From PALSA-911 sp963743035 (GTDB lineage Bacteria; Pseudomonadota; Alphaproteobacteria; Acetobacterales; Acetobacteraceae), in NCBI GenBank assembly GCA_963743035.1, contig CAVUOB010000005.1:313450-377449 (forward strand): DNA of 64,000 bases, written 5' to 3'. Numbering within the stretch: position 1 is the stretch's first letter; every line of letters begins with the position of its first letter. The position numbers and the translations under genes are program-made. A model generated the notes under the pieces. That model saw only the letters and a list, made by a program, of their open reading frames with translations, was not told the origin of the DNA and searched no databases. Positions 8,537-17,154 of this stretch are shown here, piece after piece.

Positions 8537-9187
8537 ATGATCCCCATCCTGTTCCAGGACCCGCGATACGTCGTGCTGAACAAGCCGCCGGGCCTGCCGG
8601 TGCATCCCGGCCCGCGCGGCGGCCCCAGCGTGGAGGATTGCTTCCCCACCCTGTCCCGGCGCAAGGACGGGCCGTGGCTGGCGCACCGGCTGGACGCGGA
8701 CACCGCCGGCTGCCTGGTGGTGGCGCTGCGCAAGGCTGCGCTGATCGCGGCCCAGCGGGAATTCGCCGGCGGGCGCGCGCGCAAGACCTACTGGGCAGTG
8801 GTGCGCGGCGTGCCGGCGGCGGAGGGCGGCATCGTGGCGGCGCCGCTGCTGCGGACGAGCCGGAAATCCGGCTGGCGGGTGGCGGTGGACGCGGCCGGGC
8901 AGCCGGCGGAGACCGAATGGCGCGTGCTCGGGCGCGGGCCCGGCATCGCCTGGGTGGAATTCCACCCGCGGACCGGGCGCACGCACCAGATCCGCGTCCA
9001 TGCCGCGCATCTCGGCTGGCCGATCCTGGGGGACCCGGTCTACGGCACGGAACGGGGCGAGGGCGAAAGACTGCATCTGCTGGCGCGCGCGATCCGGCTC
9101 GATCTCGACCCACCGCTGGCCGCCGAGGCCCCCCCGCCCGCGCATATGCTGGCGGCGCTGCGAAGCTGCGGCTTCCAGCCTGACTGA
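8537..9187 (+). CDS. RluA-family pseudouridine synthase
   Basis: This 216-residue enzyme isomerises uridine to pseudouridine in RNA. The catalytic Asp lies in AHRLDADTAGCLVVA, and HPRTGRTHQIRVHAAHLG and ILGDPVYG are the other conserved blocks. There is no N-terminal S4 domain, so it resembles the short RluA/TruC type. The first residues IPILFQDPRYVVLNKPPGLPVHP match the family start and fix the ATG at 8537. It ends just before the multi-hairpin repeat at 9.2 kb. Confidence 0.9.
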   Translation: MIPILFQDPRYVVLNKPPGLPVHPGPRGGPSVEDCFPTLSRRKDGPWLAHRLDADTAGCLVVALRKAALIAAQREFAGGRARKTYWAVVRGVPAAEGGIVAAPLLRTSRKSGWRVAVDAAGQPAETEWRVLGRGPGIAWVEFHPRTGRTHQIRVHAAHLGWPILGDPVYGTERGEGERLHLLARAIRLDLDPPLAAEAPPPAHMLAALRSCGFQPD

Positions 9188-9220
9188 TACCAACTCGCCT
9201 GAATATTGACCCATCGGAAG

Positions 9221-9470
9221 CGAGGCTGGGGCTCCGCCCCAGACCCCGGCAGGGCGCTGCCCTGCACCCGCCAAGGGACAGTCGTCCCTTGGATCCCTCG
9301 GACTGGTTTGTGGAGAAGAGGGCCATGACGTAGCCGATCAACGGTTACGTCGGTTGGGCCCTCTTCTCCACAAACCAAACAGACAGGGGTCAAGGGGATG
9401 ACCATCCCCTTGCGGGGTGGAGGGGCGGAGCCCTCCTGGGGTTTGGGGCAAAGCCCCAATCTTATTTTCG
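9221..9470. repeat. multi-hairpin palindromic element, copy 1
   Basis: About 250 bases made of small hairpins arranged symmetrically: TGGGGCTCCGCCCCA, CAGGGCGCTGCCCTG and AAGGGACAGTCGTCCCTT on the left; a 20-bp perfect stem (9304-9323 with 9357-9376, GGTTTGTGGAGAAGAGGGCC) in the middle, itself enclosing GACGTA/TACGTC; then AAGGGGATGACCATCCCCTT and TTTGGGGCAAAGCCCCAA. Copies 2 (17.0 kb) and 3 (32.5 kb) share the plan but vary within stems. It lies between converging rluA and rmlD. Confidence 0.85.
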
Positions 9471-9502
9471 ATGGGTCAGCATCAAGGCCGGTTGGTGTCC
9501 GT

Positions 9503-10431
9503 TCAGGGCGGCGCGGCGGCTCCGAGCAGCGTGTCCACGACGCGGTCCAGGCTGTCCCGCCAGGGCGGCAGTTTTTGGCCGAACACGCGCTGCAACCGGG
9601 CGCAGTCCAGCCGCGAATCCGCCGGGCGCGGCGCCGGGGTCGGCCAGTCGGCGGTGGCGATGGCGTCGACCGACGGCATCGGCCTTGCCGTGCCGGAAGG
9701 CCGCCTCGAACGTCGCCACCGCCAGGCCGTGCCAGGTGGTCGCCCCGCTGCCGGCGGCATGCACCACGCCGCCATAGGCTTCGCGCCAGCCATCGGAAAG
9801 AATCGCGCCGGCGATGTTCAGGATCGCCGCGGCCAGATCGTCGGCCGAGGTCGGGCAGCCCTGCTGGTCCGCCACCACGCGCAGCCGGGCAACCCCGTCG
9901 CCCTGGGCCTGCATTCGCTGGGCCGCGTTCAGCATGGTGCGGACAAAGTTCTTGCCGGTGGCGGAATAGACCCAGGAGGTCCGCATCACGATGGCCCGCG
10001 CGCCGGCGGCGAGCACCGCCTGCTCGCCGGCCAGCTTGGTGGCGCCGTAGACGCCTTGCGGCGCGGTCGGGTCGGCCTCGGTGTACGGCGCGGCCTTGCG
10101 CCCGTCGAAGACGTAATCGGTGGAGACATGGATCAGCGGCACGCCGGCGGCGGCGCACAGGGCAGCCAGCGCGGCCGGGCCTTCGTGATTGGCGCGCGCG
10201 GCCGCCGCCGCGTCGGTTTCCGCGGCATCGACCGCGGTATAGGCGGCGGCGTTGACCACCAGCGCCGGCCGGGCGGCGCGGAACGCGGCCCCGATCGTCT
10301 CCGGGCGGTCGAAATCGAATTCCGGGCGGCCGACGCGGATCGCCGCCAGGCCGCGCGCCTGCGCCAGCGCATCCAGCGAGGAGGCGAGCTGCCCGGCCCC
10401 GCCGGTGATCAGGATCGGTGCGCTCCGCCAT
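9503..10431 (-). pseudogene. rmlD: RmlD, dTDP-4-dehydrorhamnose reductase (two frameshifts)
   Basis: This enzyme would perform the last step of dTDP-L-rhamnose synthesis, NADPH reduction of the 4-keto group. The pieces are ILITGGAGQLASSL (nucleotide site), VVNAAAYTAVDAAE, HVSTDYVFDG, the YGATKLAGE catalytic Tyr/Lys and, in a second frame, DAIATADWPTPAPRPADSRL to the end. Frame changes lie near 10415 (after MAERT) and near 9677; removing one base at each restores a full-length RmlD of about 308 residues. The start lies five bases after the rmlC stop. Conserved residues between lesions are intact, so the breaks are either recent or sequence errors. Confidence 0.8.
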
Positions 10432-10436
10432 CGTCG

Positions 10437-10992
10437 TTAGGCCACGCTGTCGGCGTAGGCGGACAGCGGCGGCAGTTCCAGATCCTTGTCCGACAGCACC
10501 GCGTCCGCCTCCGCCACCGGCCAGGGCAGCGCCAGGGCGGGATCGTTCCAGATCACGCCGCGCTCGGCGCCGCGGTCGTACGGCGCGGTCACCTTGTAGG
10601 CGACCTCGGTATCCGGCTCGAGCGTGCAGAAGCCGTGCAGGAAGCCGCCGGGGATCCAGAGCTGGCGGAAATTACCCGCGCTCAGCTCCGCCGCGACGTG
10701 CCGCCCGAAGGTCGGCGAGCCCGGCCGCACATCCACCGCCACGTCCCAGATCGCGCCGCGCACGCAGCGCACCAGCTTGCCCTGCACGTTCGGCGCCACC
10801 TGCAGATGCAGACCGCGCACGGTGCCCTGCCGGATCGACAGGCTCTGGTTGTCCTGCACGAAGGGGCCGGGAATGCCGAGTGCCGCGTAGCGCGCCTCGT
10901 TCCAGGTCTCGACGAACAGGCCCCGGCTGTCGGCGAATTGCTGCGGCGTCAGCAGCAGCACGCCGGGAATGGCGAGACGATTCGGTCTTCAT
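10437..10992 (-). CDS. rmlC: RmlC, dTDP-4-dehydrorhamnose 3,5-epimerase (5' frameshift)
   Basis: This is a cupin epimerase of the rhamnose pathway. The uninterrupted part (10437-10961, 174 residues) contains the core DSRGLFVETWNE, FVQDNQSLSIRQGTVRGLHLQ (catalytic His in RGLHLQ), VRCVRGAIWDVAVDVR, and IPGGFLHGFCTL. The natural N-terminus MKTES...LAIPGVLLLTPQQF begins at ATG 10992 and needs removal of one base near 10977 to stay in frame. That ATG overlaps the rmlA stop as ATGA, supporting it as the real start. Confidence 0.82.
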
Positions 10993-11867
10993 TCATGCGC
11001 CCCATTCGCCAGTTCCGTCAGCACCCGGCCGAGCTCGGTCTTGCCGAGCCTGCCGCGCCTGCTCGCGCAGCTGCTCCGCGGCGATGAAGCCCATGCGGAA
11101 CGCGACCTCCTCCGGGCAGCCGACCAGCATGCCGGTGCGCGACTGGATGGTCTGCACGATAGGTGGCGGCCTGGATCAGGCTGTCCGGCGTGCCGGCGTC
11201 GAGCCAGGCATAGCCGCGCGACAGCCGCTCCACCTGCAGCGTGCCCTCCTCCAGATAGACCCGGTTCAGGTCGGTGATCTCCAGCTCGCCGCGCGCCGAG
11301 GGGCGGATCGCGGCGGCGATCTCGCAGACGCGGGCATCGTAGAAATACAGCCCGGTCACCGCCCAGTTGGATTTCGGCTTTTCCGGCTTTTCGACGATCT
11401 CCTCGGCGCGGCCGGCCTCGTCGAACGACACCACGCCGTAGCGCTCGGGGTCGCGCACCTGATAGGCGAACACGCTGGCGCCCTGCGGGCGGGCGGCGGC
11501 GCCGCGCAGCAGGGCGGAGAGATGGTCGCCATGGATCAGGTTGTCGCCCAGCGCCAGCGCGCAGGGCTCGCCCTCGATCCAGTCGCGCCCGATCAGGAAG
11601 GCCTGGGCGATGCCGTCCGGGCTCGGCTGCACCGCATAGGCGATCCGCAGCGCCGAATCGCGCGCCGTCGCCGAGCAGCCGGCGGAACTGCGGCAGATCG
11701 TCCGGCGTGGAGATCAGCAGGATGTCGCGAATGCCCGCCAGCATCAGCGTCGACAGCGGGTAGTAGACCATCGGCTTGTCGTAGACCGGCAGCAGCTGCT
11801 TGGACGCCGCCAGCGTCATCGGGTGCAGCCGCGTGCCGGAGCCGCCGGCGAGGACGATGCCCTTCAT
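10989..11867 (-). pseudogene. rmlA: RmlA, glucose-1-phosphate thymidylyltransferase (three frameshifts)
   Basis: This enzyme would make dTDP-glucose from dTTP and glucose-1-phosphate. The start MKGIVLAGGSGTRLHPMTLAASKQ carries the nucleotidyltransferase signature. The middle (IAYAVQPSPDGIAQAF, DNLIHGDHLS, YGVVSFDE, IVEKPEKPKSNWAVTGLYFYD) and the end (GCPEEVAFRMGFIAAEQL, then LGKTELGRVLTEL) lie in different frames. Frame changes are near 11663, 11160 and 11050; each is repaired by deleting a single base. The ATG at 11867 overlaps the rmlB stop and the stop overlaps the rmlC start, so the operon is tightly coupled. Confidence 0.82.
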
Positions 11868-12938
11868 GCGGCGTCCTTCTTGTTGCCCGTACCGAGCCGC
11901 TGGCCGGCGTAGCGCGCGGCGCGCAGCGCCTCCCACCAGGCGCGGTTGGCCAGGTACCAGTCGATCGTGCGCGCCAGCCCGGCCTCGAAATCATGCGGCG
12001 CCTTCCAGTCCAGCGCCGTCTCCGACCGCGGTGGGGTCGATCTCGTAGCGGAAATCATGGCCGGGGCGGTCGGTGACGAAGCGGATCAGCCGCTCGCGCG
12101 GCCCGGCGGGGTCGGGCAGCTTGCGGTCGAGCTCGGCGCAGATCGCCTTGCACCACCTGCAGGTTGGTGCGCGGCTGGCGCCCGCCGATGGCATAGGTGG
12201 CACCCGGCAGCGCCGCGCTCGAGCACGCGGACCAGCGCCTCGGCATGGTCCTCGACGAACAGCCAGTCGCGCATGTTCGACCCGTCGCCGTAGACCGGCA
12301 GCTCGCGGCCTTCCAGCGCGTTCAGGGTCACCAGCGGGATCAGCTTTTCGGGGAATTGCCAGGGGCCGTAATTGTTGACCGTGTTGCTGACCAGCGTCGG
12401 CAGGCCATAGGTGTGCTGCCAGGCGCGGACCAGATGGTCGGAGGCCGCCTTGCTGGCCGAGTACGGGCTGCGCGGGTCGTAGGCGGTGGTCTCGGTGAAC
12501 GGCGGATCCTCGTGGCCGAGCGCGCCGAACACCTCGTCGGTGGAGACATGGTGGAAGCGGAAGCCGGGCCGCACCGCCTTGTCGAGCGCGGACCAATGCT
12601 CGCGCGCCGCTTCCAGCAGCACGAAGGTGCCGACCACGTTGCTCTGGATGAACGGCGCCGGCCCGTCGATCGAGCGGTCGACATGGCTTTCGGCGGCCAG
12701 ATGCATCACCGCATCCGGGCGATGGGTGGCGAAGACCTGGCGCATGGCCGGGGCATCGGCGATGTCGGCGCGGATCATGGGTGTAGCGGGGATGGGTCCG
12801 CGCCGCTTCCAGCGCGTCCTCGGACGCGGCATAGGTCATCTTGTCGACATTGACGACGACATGATCGGTGGCGCGGATCAGATGGCGGACCACGGCCGAG
12901 CCGATAAATCCGCATCCGCCCGTCAGCAACAGCTTCAT
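11864..12938 (-). pseudogene. rmlB: RmlB, dTDP-glucose 4,6-dehydratase (four frameshifts)
   Basis: This would be the first committed dehydratase of dTDP-rhamnose synthesis. MKLLLTGGCGFIGSAVVRHL gives the GxxGxxG nucleotide site; the long middle frame holds DAVMHLAAESHVDRSIDGP, HHVSTDEVFGALG and YSASKAASDHLVRAW with catalytic Tyr/Lys; the C-terminus (SETALDWKAPHDFEAGL...TIDWYLAN) is in yet another frame. Breaks lie near 12780, 12210, 12148 and 12028, each consistent with one added base. It is the first gene of rmlBACD. Between it and crcB (12939-13085) I see only a weak hairpin and no clear promoter. Confidence 0.83.
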
Positions 12939-13085
12939 TGATTCCCAGTCCCGTTTTCCGTGCACCGCACCCTGATCTGTGTGGGCGCGCCGCACCGTAG
13001 CCTGCCCGCACGGCAGGGTGAACACATGAATATCGTTTCTGGATAGGAACAGTCCAGTGCGACGAACCCTCCGCCGGGAAGGGTC

Positions 13086-13472
13086 TCAGCGCACCATCAC
13101 GACCCCGGCTCCGGTCGCCGCCAGGCAGAGCAGCACCGATCCCGCCACATAGAGCAGCGCCGGGCCGATATCTCCGATCTGGAGCATCTCGACCACCTGC
13201 AGGCTGAAGGCGGAAAAGGTCGTGAAGCCGCCGCAGATGCCCACCATCAGGAAAATCCGCAGATCCGGATGCCAGCCCAGCCGCTCCGGCGTCAGCGTCA
13301 GCCCGGCGACGATGCCGATGACCAGCGAGCCCAGCGCGTTGATCGCCAGCGTGCCCCAGGGGAAGCGGCCATCGGCAAAGCCCGCGACCCAGCCGGTCAT
13401 CCAGAACCGCGCCATGCTGCCGAGCCCGCCGCCGACCGCCACCCAGGCATAGGTCGCGAAGCCGTCCCTCAA
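13086..13472 (-). CDS. crcB: CrcB/Fluc fluoride channel
   Basis: This 128-residue four-helix membrane protein exports fluoride as a dual-topology dimer. GGGLGSMARFWMTGW, FPWGTLAINALGSLVIGIV and GICGGFTTFSAFSLQVVEML are the family blocks, the last with the conserved Thr/Phe pore motif. The only in-frame start that keeps the N-terminus is TTG at 13472; an alternative ATG (overlapping the previous stop) would need a one-base change. It follows the peptide-binding protein gene by 10 bases. No fluoride riboswitch is visible upstream. Confidence 0.88.
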   Translation of the reverse strand: MRDGFATYAWVAVGGGLGSMARFWMTGWVAGFADGRFPWGTLAINALGSLVIGIVAGLTLTPERLGWHPDLRIFLMVGICGGFTTFSAFSLQVVEMLQIGDIGPALLYVAGSVLLCLAATGAGVVMVR

Positions 13473-13482
13473 AACCGCATCT

Positions 13483-15057
13483 TCATGTCTTCGTCACGTT
13501 CCAGAACACCGGCGCCGGCCCCGTCAGCAGGCCCGACAGGCTACGCCGCCAGGCGGTCGATTGGCGATACTGCCCGAGCGGCACGTATTGCACATTGGAA
13601 AACACCTCTTCCTGGATGGCGCGCGCCAGCTTCTTGCGCTCGGCCGCGTCGTTGCTCTCCATCCAGGCATCGCGCGCCGCCTCGATCGCCGGGCTGCTCG
13701 GCCAGCCGTACCAGGCGCCCGCGCCGTTGCCGCGCACGCCGATGGCGACCAGCGGATCGAGGTAGTCGGCCGCCGGGAAGCCGGAGATGAAGCCCGACCA
13801 GCCGCCCTTGTCCAGCGGCTCGCGGCTGTTGCGCCGCTGCACGACGGTGCCGAAATCCATCGCCTGCTCTTCGAGATTGATGCCGATCTCCTTCAGCCGC
13901 GCGGCGACCACTTGGGTCATCGCGTCGTAGAACGGCTGGTCGGTCGGGTGCATCAGCACGAAGCGCTCCCCGCCCGCGCCGGAGGCGGCCACCATCGCGC
14001 GCAGCTCCGCGAGCGGCTTTTTGCCGCCCAGCCGGTCCATGCCGGCATCGTTGGCCGATTCCGTGCCCGGCAGGAAGCAGCCGATCGGCGCGGTATAGGC
14101 GCCGGTATCGTCGCCCATCAGCGCCTGCATCACCTCGGTCGGGTCGATCGCCGCCAGGATCGCCCGGCGCAGCGCCAGATTGCTGCTCGGCGGCTGCAGA
14201 TGGTTCAGCCGCAGCACCGGATAGACGCCGTAGGGGTCGAGCCGCTGCACCTCGATGTCCTTGCTGCGGCGCAGCCGCTCCAGCAGGTCCGGCAGCGGCT
14301 GCTCGACCCAGTCCACCTCCCCGGTCAGCAGCGCGTTCGCCTGGGTGGCGGGGTCGGGCATGATGCGCCACTCCACCCGCTCCACCAGCGCGCGCTTGGC
14401 GCCGGCGGTGAAATCGGCCGGCTCGCTGCGGGAGCTGTAGCCGTCGAAGCGCGCGAACACCGCCTGGCTGCCGGAGACATACTCGCCGGGCAGGAAGCGG
14501 AACGGGCCGCTGCCGACCACCTCGGTGATCGGCTTGAACGCGTCGGTGGCGGCGAGCCGGGCCGGCTGGATCACCGGCGGGCTCGGCTGCGAACGCGCCA
14601 GCGCGAACGGGAGTGCCGCGAAACGGCGCTTCAACCGAAACACCAAAGTGCGGTCGTCCGGCGTTTCCAGCGCGTCCAGCCGGCTCGCCAGGGTCTGGCC
14701 GAGCGAGTCCCGCTTCATCCAGCGCTGCAGGGAGGCGACGCAGTCGCGCGCCAGCACCGGCTCGTTGTCATGGAATTTCAGCCCCTCGCGCAGCCGGATG
14801 GTCCAGCGCAGCCCGTCCTCGTCCATGCTGTGGCCTTCGGCCATCTGGGGATGCGGGTTCAGCTTCGCGTCCAGCCCGTACAGCGTGTCGTAGACCAGGA
14901 AGGAAAAGTTCCGAGTCACCGTCGCCGTGGTCCAGACCGGATCCAGGCTGGCCAGGTTGCCCTGCGGCACGAAGATCAGTTTTTTCACATCCTGCGCGAG
15001 GGCGGGCCGGGCCAGAGGCAGGACCGCGGCGGCGGCCAGAAATTCACGTCGTTTCAT
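13483..15057 (-). CDS. ABC transporter substrate-binding protein, peptide/SBP_bac_5 family
   Basis: This 524-residue periplasmic protein begins with a twin-start signal (MKRREFLAAAAVLPLARPALAQ; RR near the N-terminus suggests Tat export) followed by the SBP_5 fold: LASLDPVWTTATVTRNFSFLVYDTLYGLD and LREGLKFHDNEPVLARDCVASLQRWMK. The family binds oligopeptides, nickel or similar ligands; the ligand cannot be read. No permease or ATPase gene is adjacent, so it is an orphan receptor here or relies on a distant transporter. It is divergent from marR. Confidence 0.88.
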   Translation of the reverse strand: MKRREFLAAAAVLPLARPALAQDVKKLIFVPQGNLASLDPVWTTATVTRNFSFLVYDTLYGLDAKLNPHPQMAEGHSMDEDGLRWTIRLREGLKFHDNEPVLARDCVASLQRWMKRDSLGQTLASRLDALETPDDRTLVFRLKRRFAALPFALARSQPSPPVIQPARLAATDAFKPITEVVGSGPFRFLPGEYVSGSQAVFARFDGYSSRSEPADFTAGAKRALVERVEWRIMPDPATQANALLTGEVDWVEQPLPDLLERLRRSKDIEVQRLDPYGVYPVLRLNHLQPPSSNLALRRAILAAIDPTEVMQALMGDDTGAYTAPIGCFLPGTESANDAGMDRLGGKKPLAELRAMVAASGAGGERFVLMHPTDQPFYDAMTQVVAARLKEIGINLEEQAMDFGTVVQRRNSREPLDKGGWSGFISGFPAADYLDPLVAIGVRGNGAGAWYGWPSSPAIEAARDAWMESNDAAERKKLARAIQEEVFSNVQYVPLGQYRQSTAWRRSLSGLLTGPAPVFWNVTKT

Positions 15058-15194
15058 CAGGTCGATTCTCCCTTCGGCGCAGAATAGCGGCTCAAAGGAC
15101 GCTTCACACTCCCCCGCTCCGCGCCCTGGGCTTTTCCGCTCCGCGTAACGCGCAACCGGCCCCGCATTCCCTGCATGGCGGGACCGCTGGCAAA

Positions 15195-15220
15195 GTTATC
15201 ATAACGCTGCTTACTATAAC
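15195..15220. promoter_or_regulatory. candidate MarR operator/promoter region
   Basis: In the divergent gap before marR, GTTATCATAAC (15195-15205) is a perfect 5-bp palindrome around one base, and TTACTATAAC at 15211-15220 repeats its right half. It is the only AT-rich stretch in the gap. MarR-family proteins commonly bind such short palindromes over their own promoters. TACTAT could serve as a -10. This is inference from position and symmetry. Confidence 0.4.
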
Positions 15221-15261
15221 GGCTGCATCGATCTGCCGCGCCCCAACATGGCCCTCACGAC

Positions 15262-15759
15262 ATGACCGAAATCCGCCGCGACCTGCTGTTCCTGCTGCAC
15301 GACGTCGCCCGGCTGGTCCGGGTCGATGCCGACAAGCGCGCCCGCCGGCAGGGCATGACGCGGGCGCAATGGGGCATCCTGATCTGGCTGGAACGCCAGC
15401 CCGGCATCACCCAGAAGGAACTCGCCGAGATCATGGAGGTTGAGCCGATCACGGTCGCCCGCCTGGTCGACCGGCTGGAGAAAAGCGGCATGGTGGAGCG
15501 CCGGCCGGACCCGAGGGACCGCCGCATCTGGCGCCTGCATCTGCGCCCGCCCGCCCATCCGATGCTGCGCGAGATCGACCGCCAGCGCGCGGAAATCGCC
15601 GGCATCCTGACCGGGGGGGTGGAGGAGGCCACGCTGGAACTGATGACGGAGACGCTGCTGCACATGAAGGCAGCGCTGACACCCTGCACCCGCCAGCCGC
15701 GGCGCGCGCCCGACGCCCTGCCGCCGCCCACCGCCACCCAAGCACGGGAGATCGCCTGA
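15262..15759 (+). CDS. MarR-family transcriptional regulator
   Basis: This 165-residue winged-helix repressor has its DNA-binding core at ARRQGMTRAQWGILIWLERQPGITQKELAEIMEVEPITVARLVDRLEKSGMVERRPDPRDRR in pieces around residues 28-90, where the last part is the beta wing. It is the first gene of an operon with emrA and emrB (its TGA overlaps the emrA ATG), so it most likely represses this efflux system and releases DNA on binding a small phenolic or lipophilic compound. Confidence 0.9.
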   Translation: MTEIRRDLLFLLHDVARLVRVDADKRARRQGMTRAQWGILIWLERQPGITQKELAEIMEVEPITVARLVDRLEKSGMVERRPDPRDRRIWRLHLRPPAHPMLREIDRQRAEIAGILTGGVEEATLELMTETLLHMKAALTPCTRQPRRAPDALPPPTATQAREIA

Positions 15760-16892
15760 TGTCCCAGGCTACCACCACAGGGGCTACCACTACAGGGGCT
15801 ACCACTTCCCCCGCCCATCGCGTCACGGATGCGCCGGCTTCCTCAGGCCACACGCGGCGCACGCTGCGGCGCGGCCTGCGGCCGTTCCTGATGCTGGGCG
15901 GCATCGTCCTGGTCATCATCGGCTCGCTCTATTACTGGAAGACCGGCGGGCGCATCGTCTCGATCGACGACGCCTATGTCCGCGCCGCCAAGGAGACGAT
16001 CGCCACCGACGTCTCCGGCATCGTGCTCGAAGTGCCGGTGCGCGAGGGCCAGCGGGTCGCCCAGGGCGACGTGCTGCTGCGGCTGGACCCCAAGCCGTTC
16101 CGGATCGCCCATGACGGCGCCAGCGCCAATCTCAACAGCATCGTGTTCACGCTGAACGCCATGAAGCTCGACTACCAGCGGATGCTGCGCGACGCCCAGG
16201 TGAAGTCGGCGCAGGTCGATTCCGACCAGGCGAGCTTCGACCGCTACGCCAACCTGGTGAAAGGCGGCGGCGTCACCCGCGCCGATTACGACGATGCCCG
16301 CTTCCGGCTCGCCGCCAACCGCCAGGCGCTGGAGGCGCTGAAGGTGCAGGCCATGGTCCAGCTGGCGCGGCTCGGCGGCAACCCGGATGTCGACGTCACC
16401 ACGATGCCGGACTACCTGCAGGCCAAGGCCCGGCTCGACGAGACGCAGCGCCAGCTCGACCATACGGTGATCCGCGCCCCGTTCGCCGGCATCGTCACCC
16501 AGGTGGAGAGCGTGCAGCCCGGCATGTACCTGGCCGCCGCCACCGCCGCCTTCGGCCTGGTATCGACCGACCGCGTCTGGGTCGAGGCCAACCCGAAGGA
16601 AACCGAGCTCACCTACGTGAAGCCCGGCGACGCCGTGCAGGTCACCGTGGACACCTATCCCGGCCGCGTCTGGCAAGGCTCGGTGGAAAGCATCAGCCCG
16701 AACAGCGGATCGGAATTCTCCGTCCTTCCGGCCCAGAACACCTCCGGCAACTGGGTGAAGGTGGTCCAGCGCATCCCCGTCCGCATCAAGGTCGACCGCA
16801 GCCCGCAAGACCCGGAACTGCGCGCCGGCATGAGCGTGGTCGCGGATATCGACACCGGCCACCACCGGAGCTGGCACGACCTGATCCCATGA
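15759..16892 (+). CDS. emrA: EmrA/HlyD-type membrane-fusion protein
   Basis: This 377-residue periplasmic adaptor has one N-terminal transmembrane helix (about residues 44-62), a biotinyl-lipoyl domain in two halves (SGIVLEVPVREGQRVAQGDVLLRLD and VIRAPFAGIVTQVESVQPGMYL), a helical hairpin between them and a C-terminal beta domain. It links the inner-membrane pump EmrB to an outer-membrane channel. The cytoplasmic tail starts with a Thr/Gly repeat (TTTGATTTGATT) encoded by a direct DNA repeat at about 15774-15810, so its length may vary between strains. A multi-hairpin element separates it from emrB. Confidence 0.9.
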   Translation: MSQATTTGATTTGATTSPAHRVTDAPASSGHTRRTLRRGLRPFLMLGGIVLVIIGSLYYWKTGGRIVSIDDAYVRAAKETIATDVSGIVLEVPVREGQRVAQGDVLLRLDPKPFRIAHDGASANLNSIVFTLNAMKLDYQRMLRDAQVKSAQVDSDQASFDRYANLVKGGGVTRADYDDARFRLAANRQALEALKVQAMVQLARLGGNPDVDVTTMPDYLQAKARLDETQRQLDHTVIRAPFAGIVTQVESVQPGMYLAAATAAFGLVSTDRVWVEANPKETELTYVKPGDAVQVTVDTYPGRVWQGSVESISPNSGSEFSVLPAQNTSGNWVKVVQRIPVRIKVDRSPQDPELRAGMSVVADIDTGHHRSWHDLIP

Positions 16893-16904
16893 CCAGAGCT
16901 GGAT

Positions 16905-17145
16905 TGGGGCTCCGCCCCAAACCCCGGCAGGGGCTCTGCCCCTGCACCCCGCCAGGGAACTCGTTCCCTGGACCCATTTCCGTTTGGTTTGTTGGGAAGG
17001 GGGCATGCCGTAGCCCATCGACGGCTGCGTCGGCTCCGCCCCCTTCCCAACAAACCAGTCTGAGGGGTCAAGGGGATGACCATCCCCTTGCGGGTGCAGG
17101 GCAGCGCCCTGCCGGGGTCTGGGGCGGAGCCCCAGCCTTGCTTTT
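16905..17145. repeat. multi-hairpin palindromic element, copy 2 (inside emrA-emrB)
   Basis: Same plan as the copy at 9.2 kb: TTGGGGCTCCGCCCCAA, CAGGGGCTCTGCCCCTG and CAGGGAACTCGTTCCCTG, then a perfect 19-bp central stem (16986-17004 with 17038-17056, GGTTTGTTGGGAAGGGGGC), then AAGGGGATGACCATCCCCTT, CAGGGCAGCGCCCTG and TGGGGCGGAGCCCCA. It fills almost all of the 262-base gap between emrA and emrB, two genes that must be cotranscribed if this is a single operon. Confidence 0.85.
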
Positions 17146-17154
17146 GGCCGGGTC

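Noticed and set aside
9221..9470. Structured RNA gene such as a riboswitch
   Set aside because: The same hairpin chain recurs at unrelated loci, including between genes on opposite strands, so a repeated element is the simpler reading.
7690..12780. Programmed +1 frameshifting as a shared mechanism
   Set aside because: The sites lack a common slippery sequence or stop-codon context, occur several times per gene, and hit genes not known to use recoding; sequence error or decay is more likely.
13086..13500. Fluoride riboswitch upstream of crcB
   Set aside because: crcB follows another gene by ten bases and no riboswitch-like structure is visible in front of either gene.
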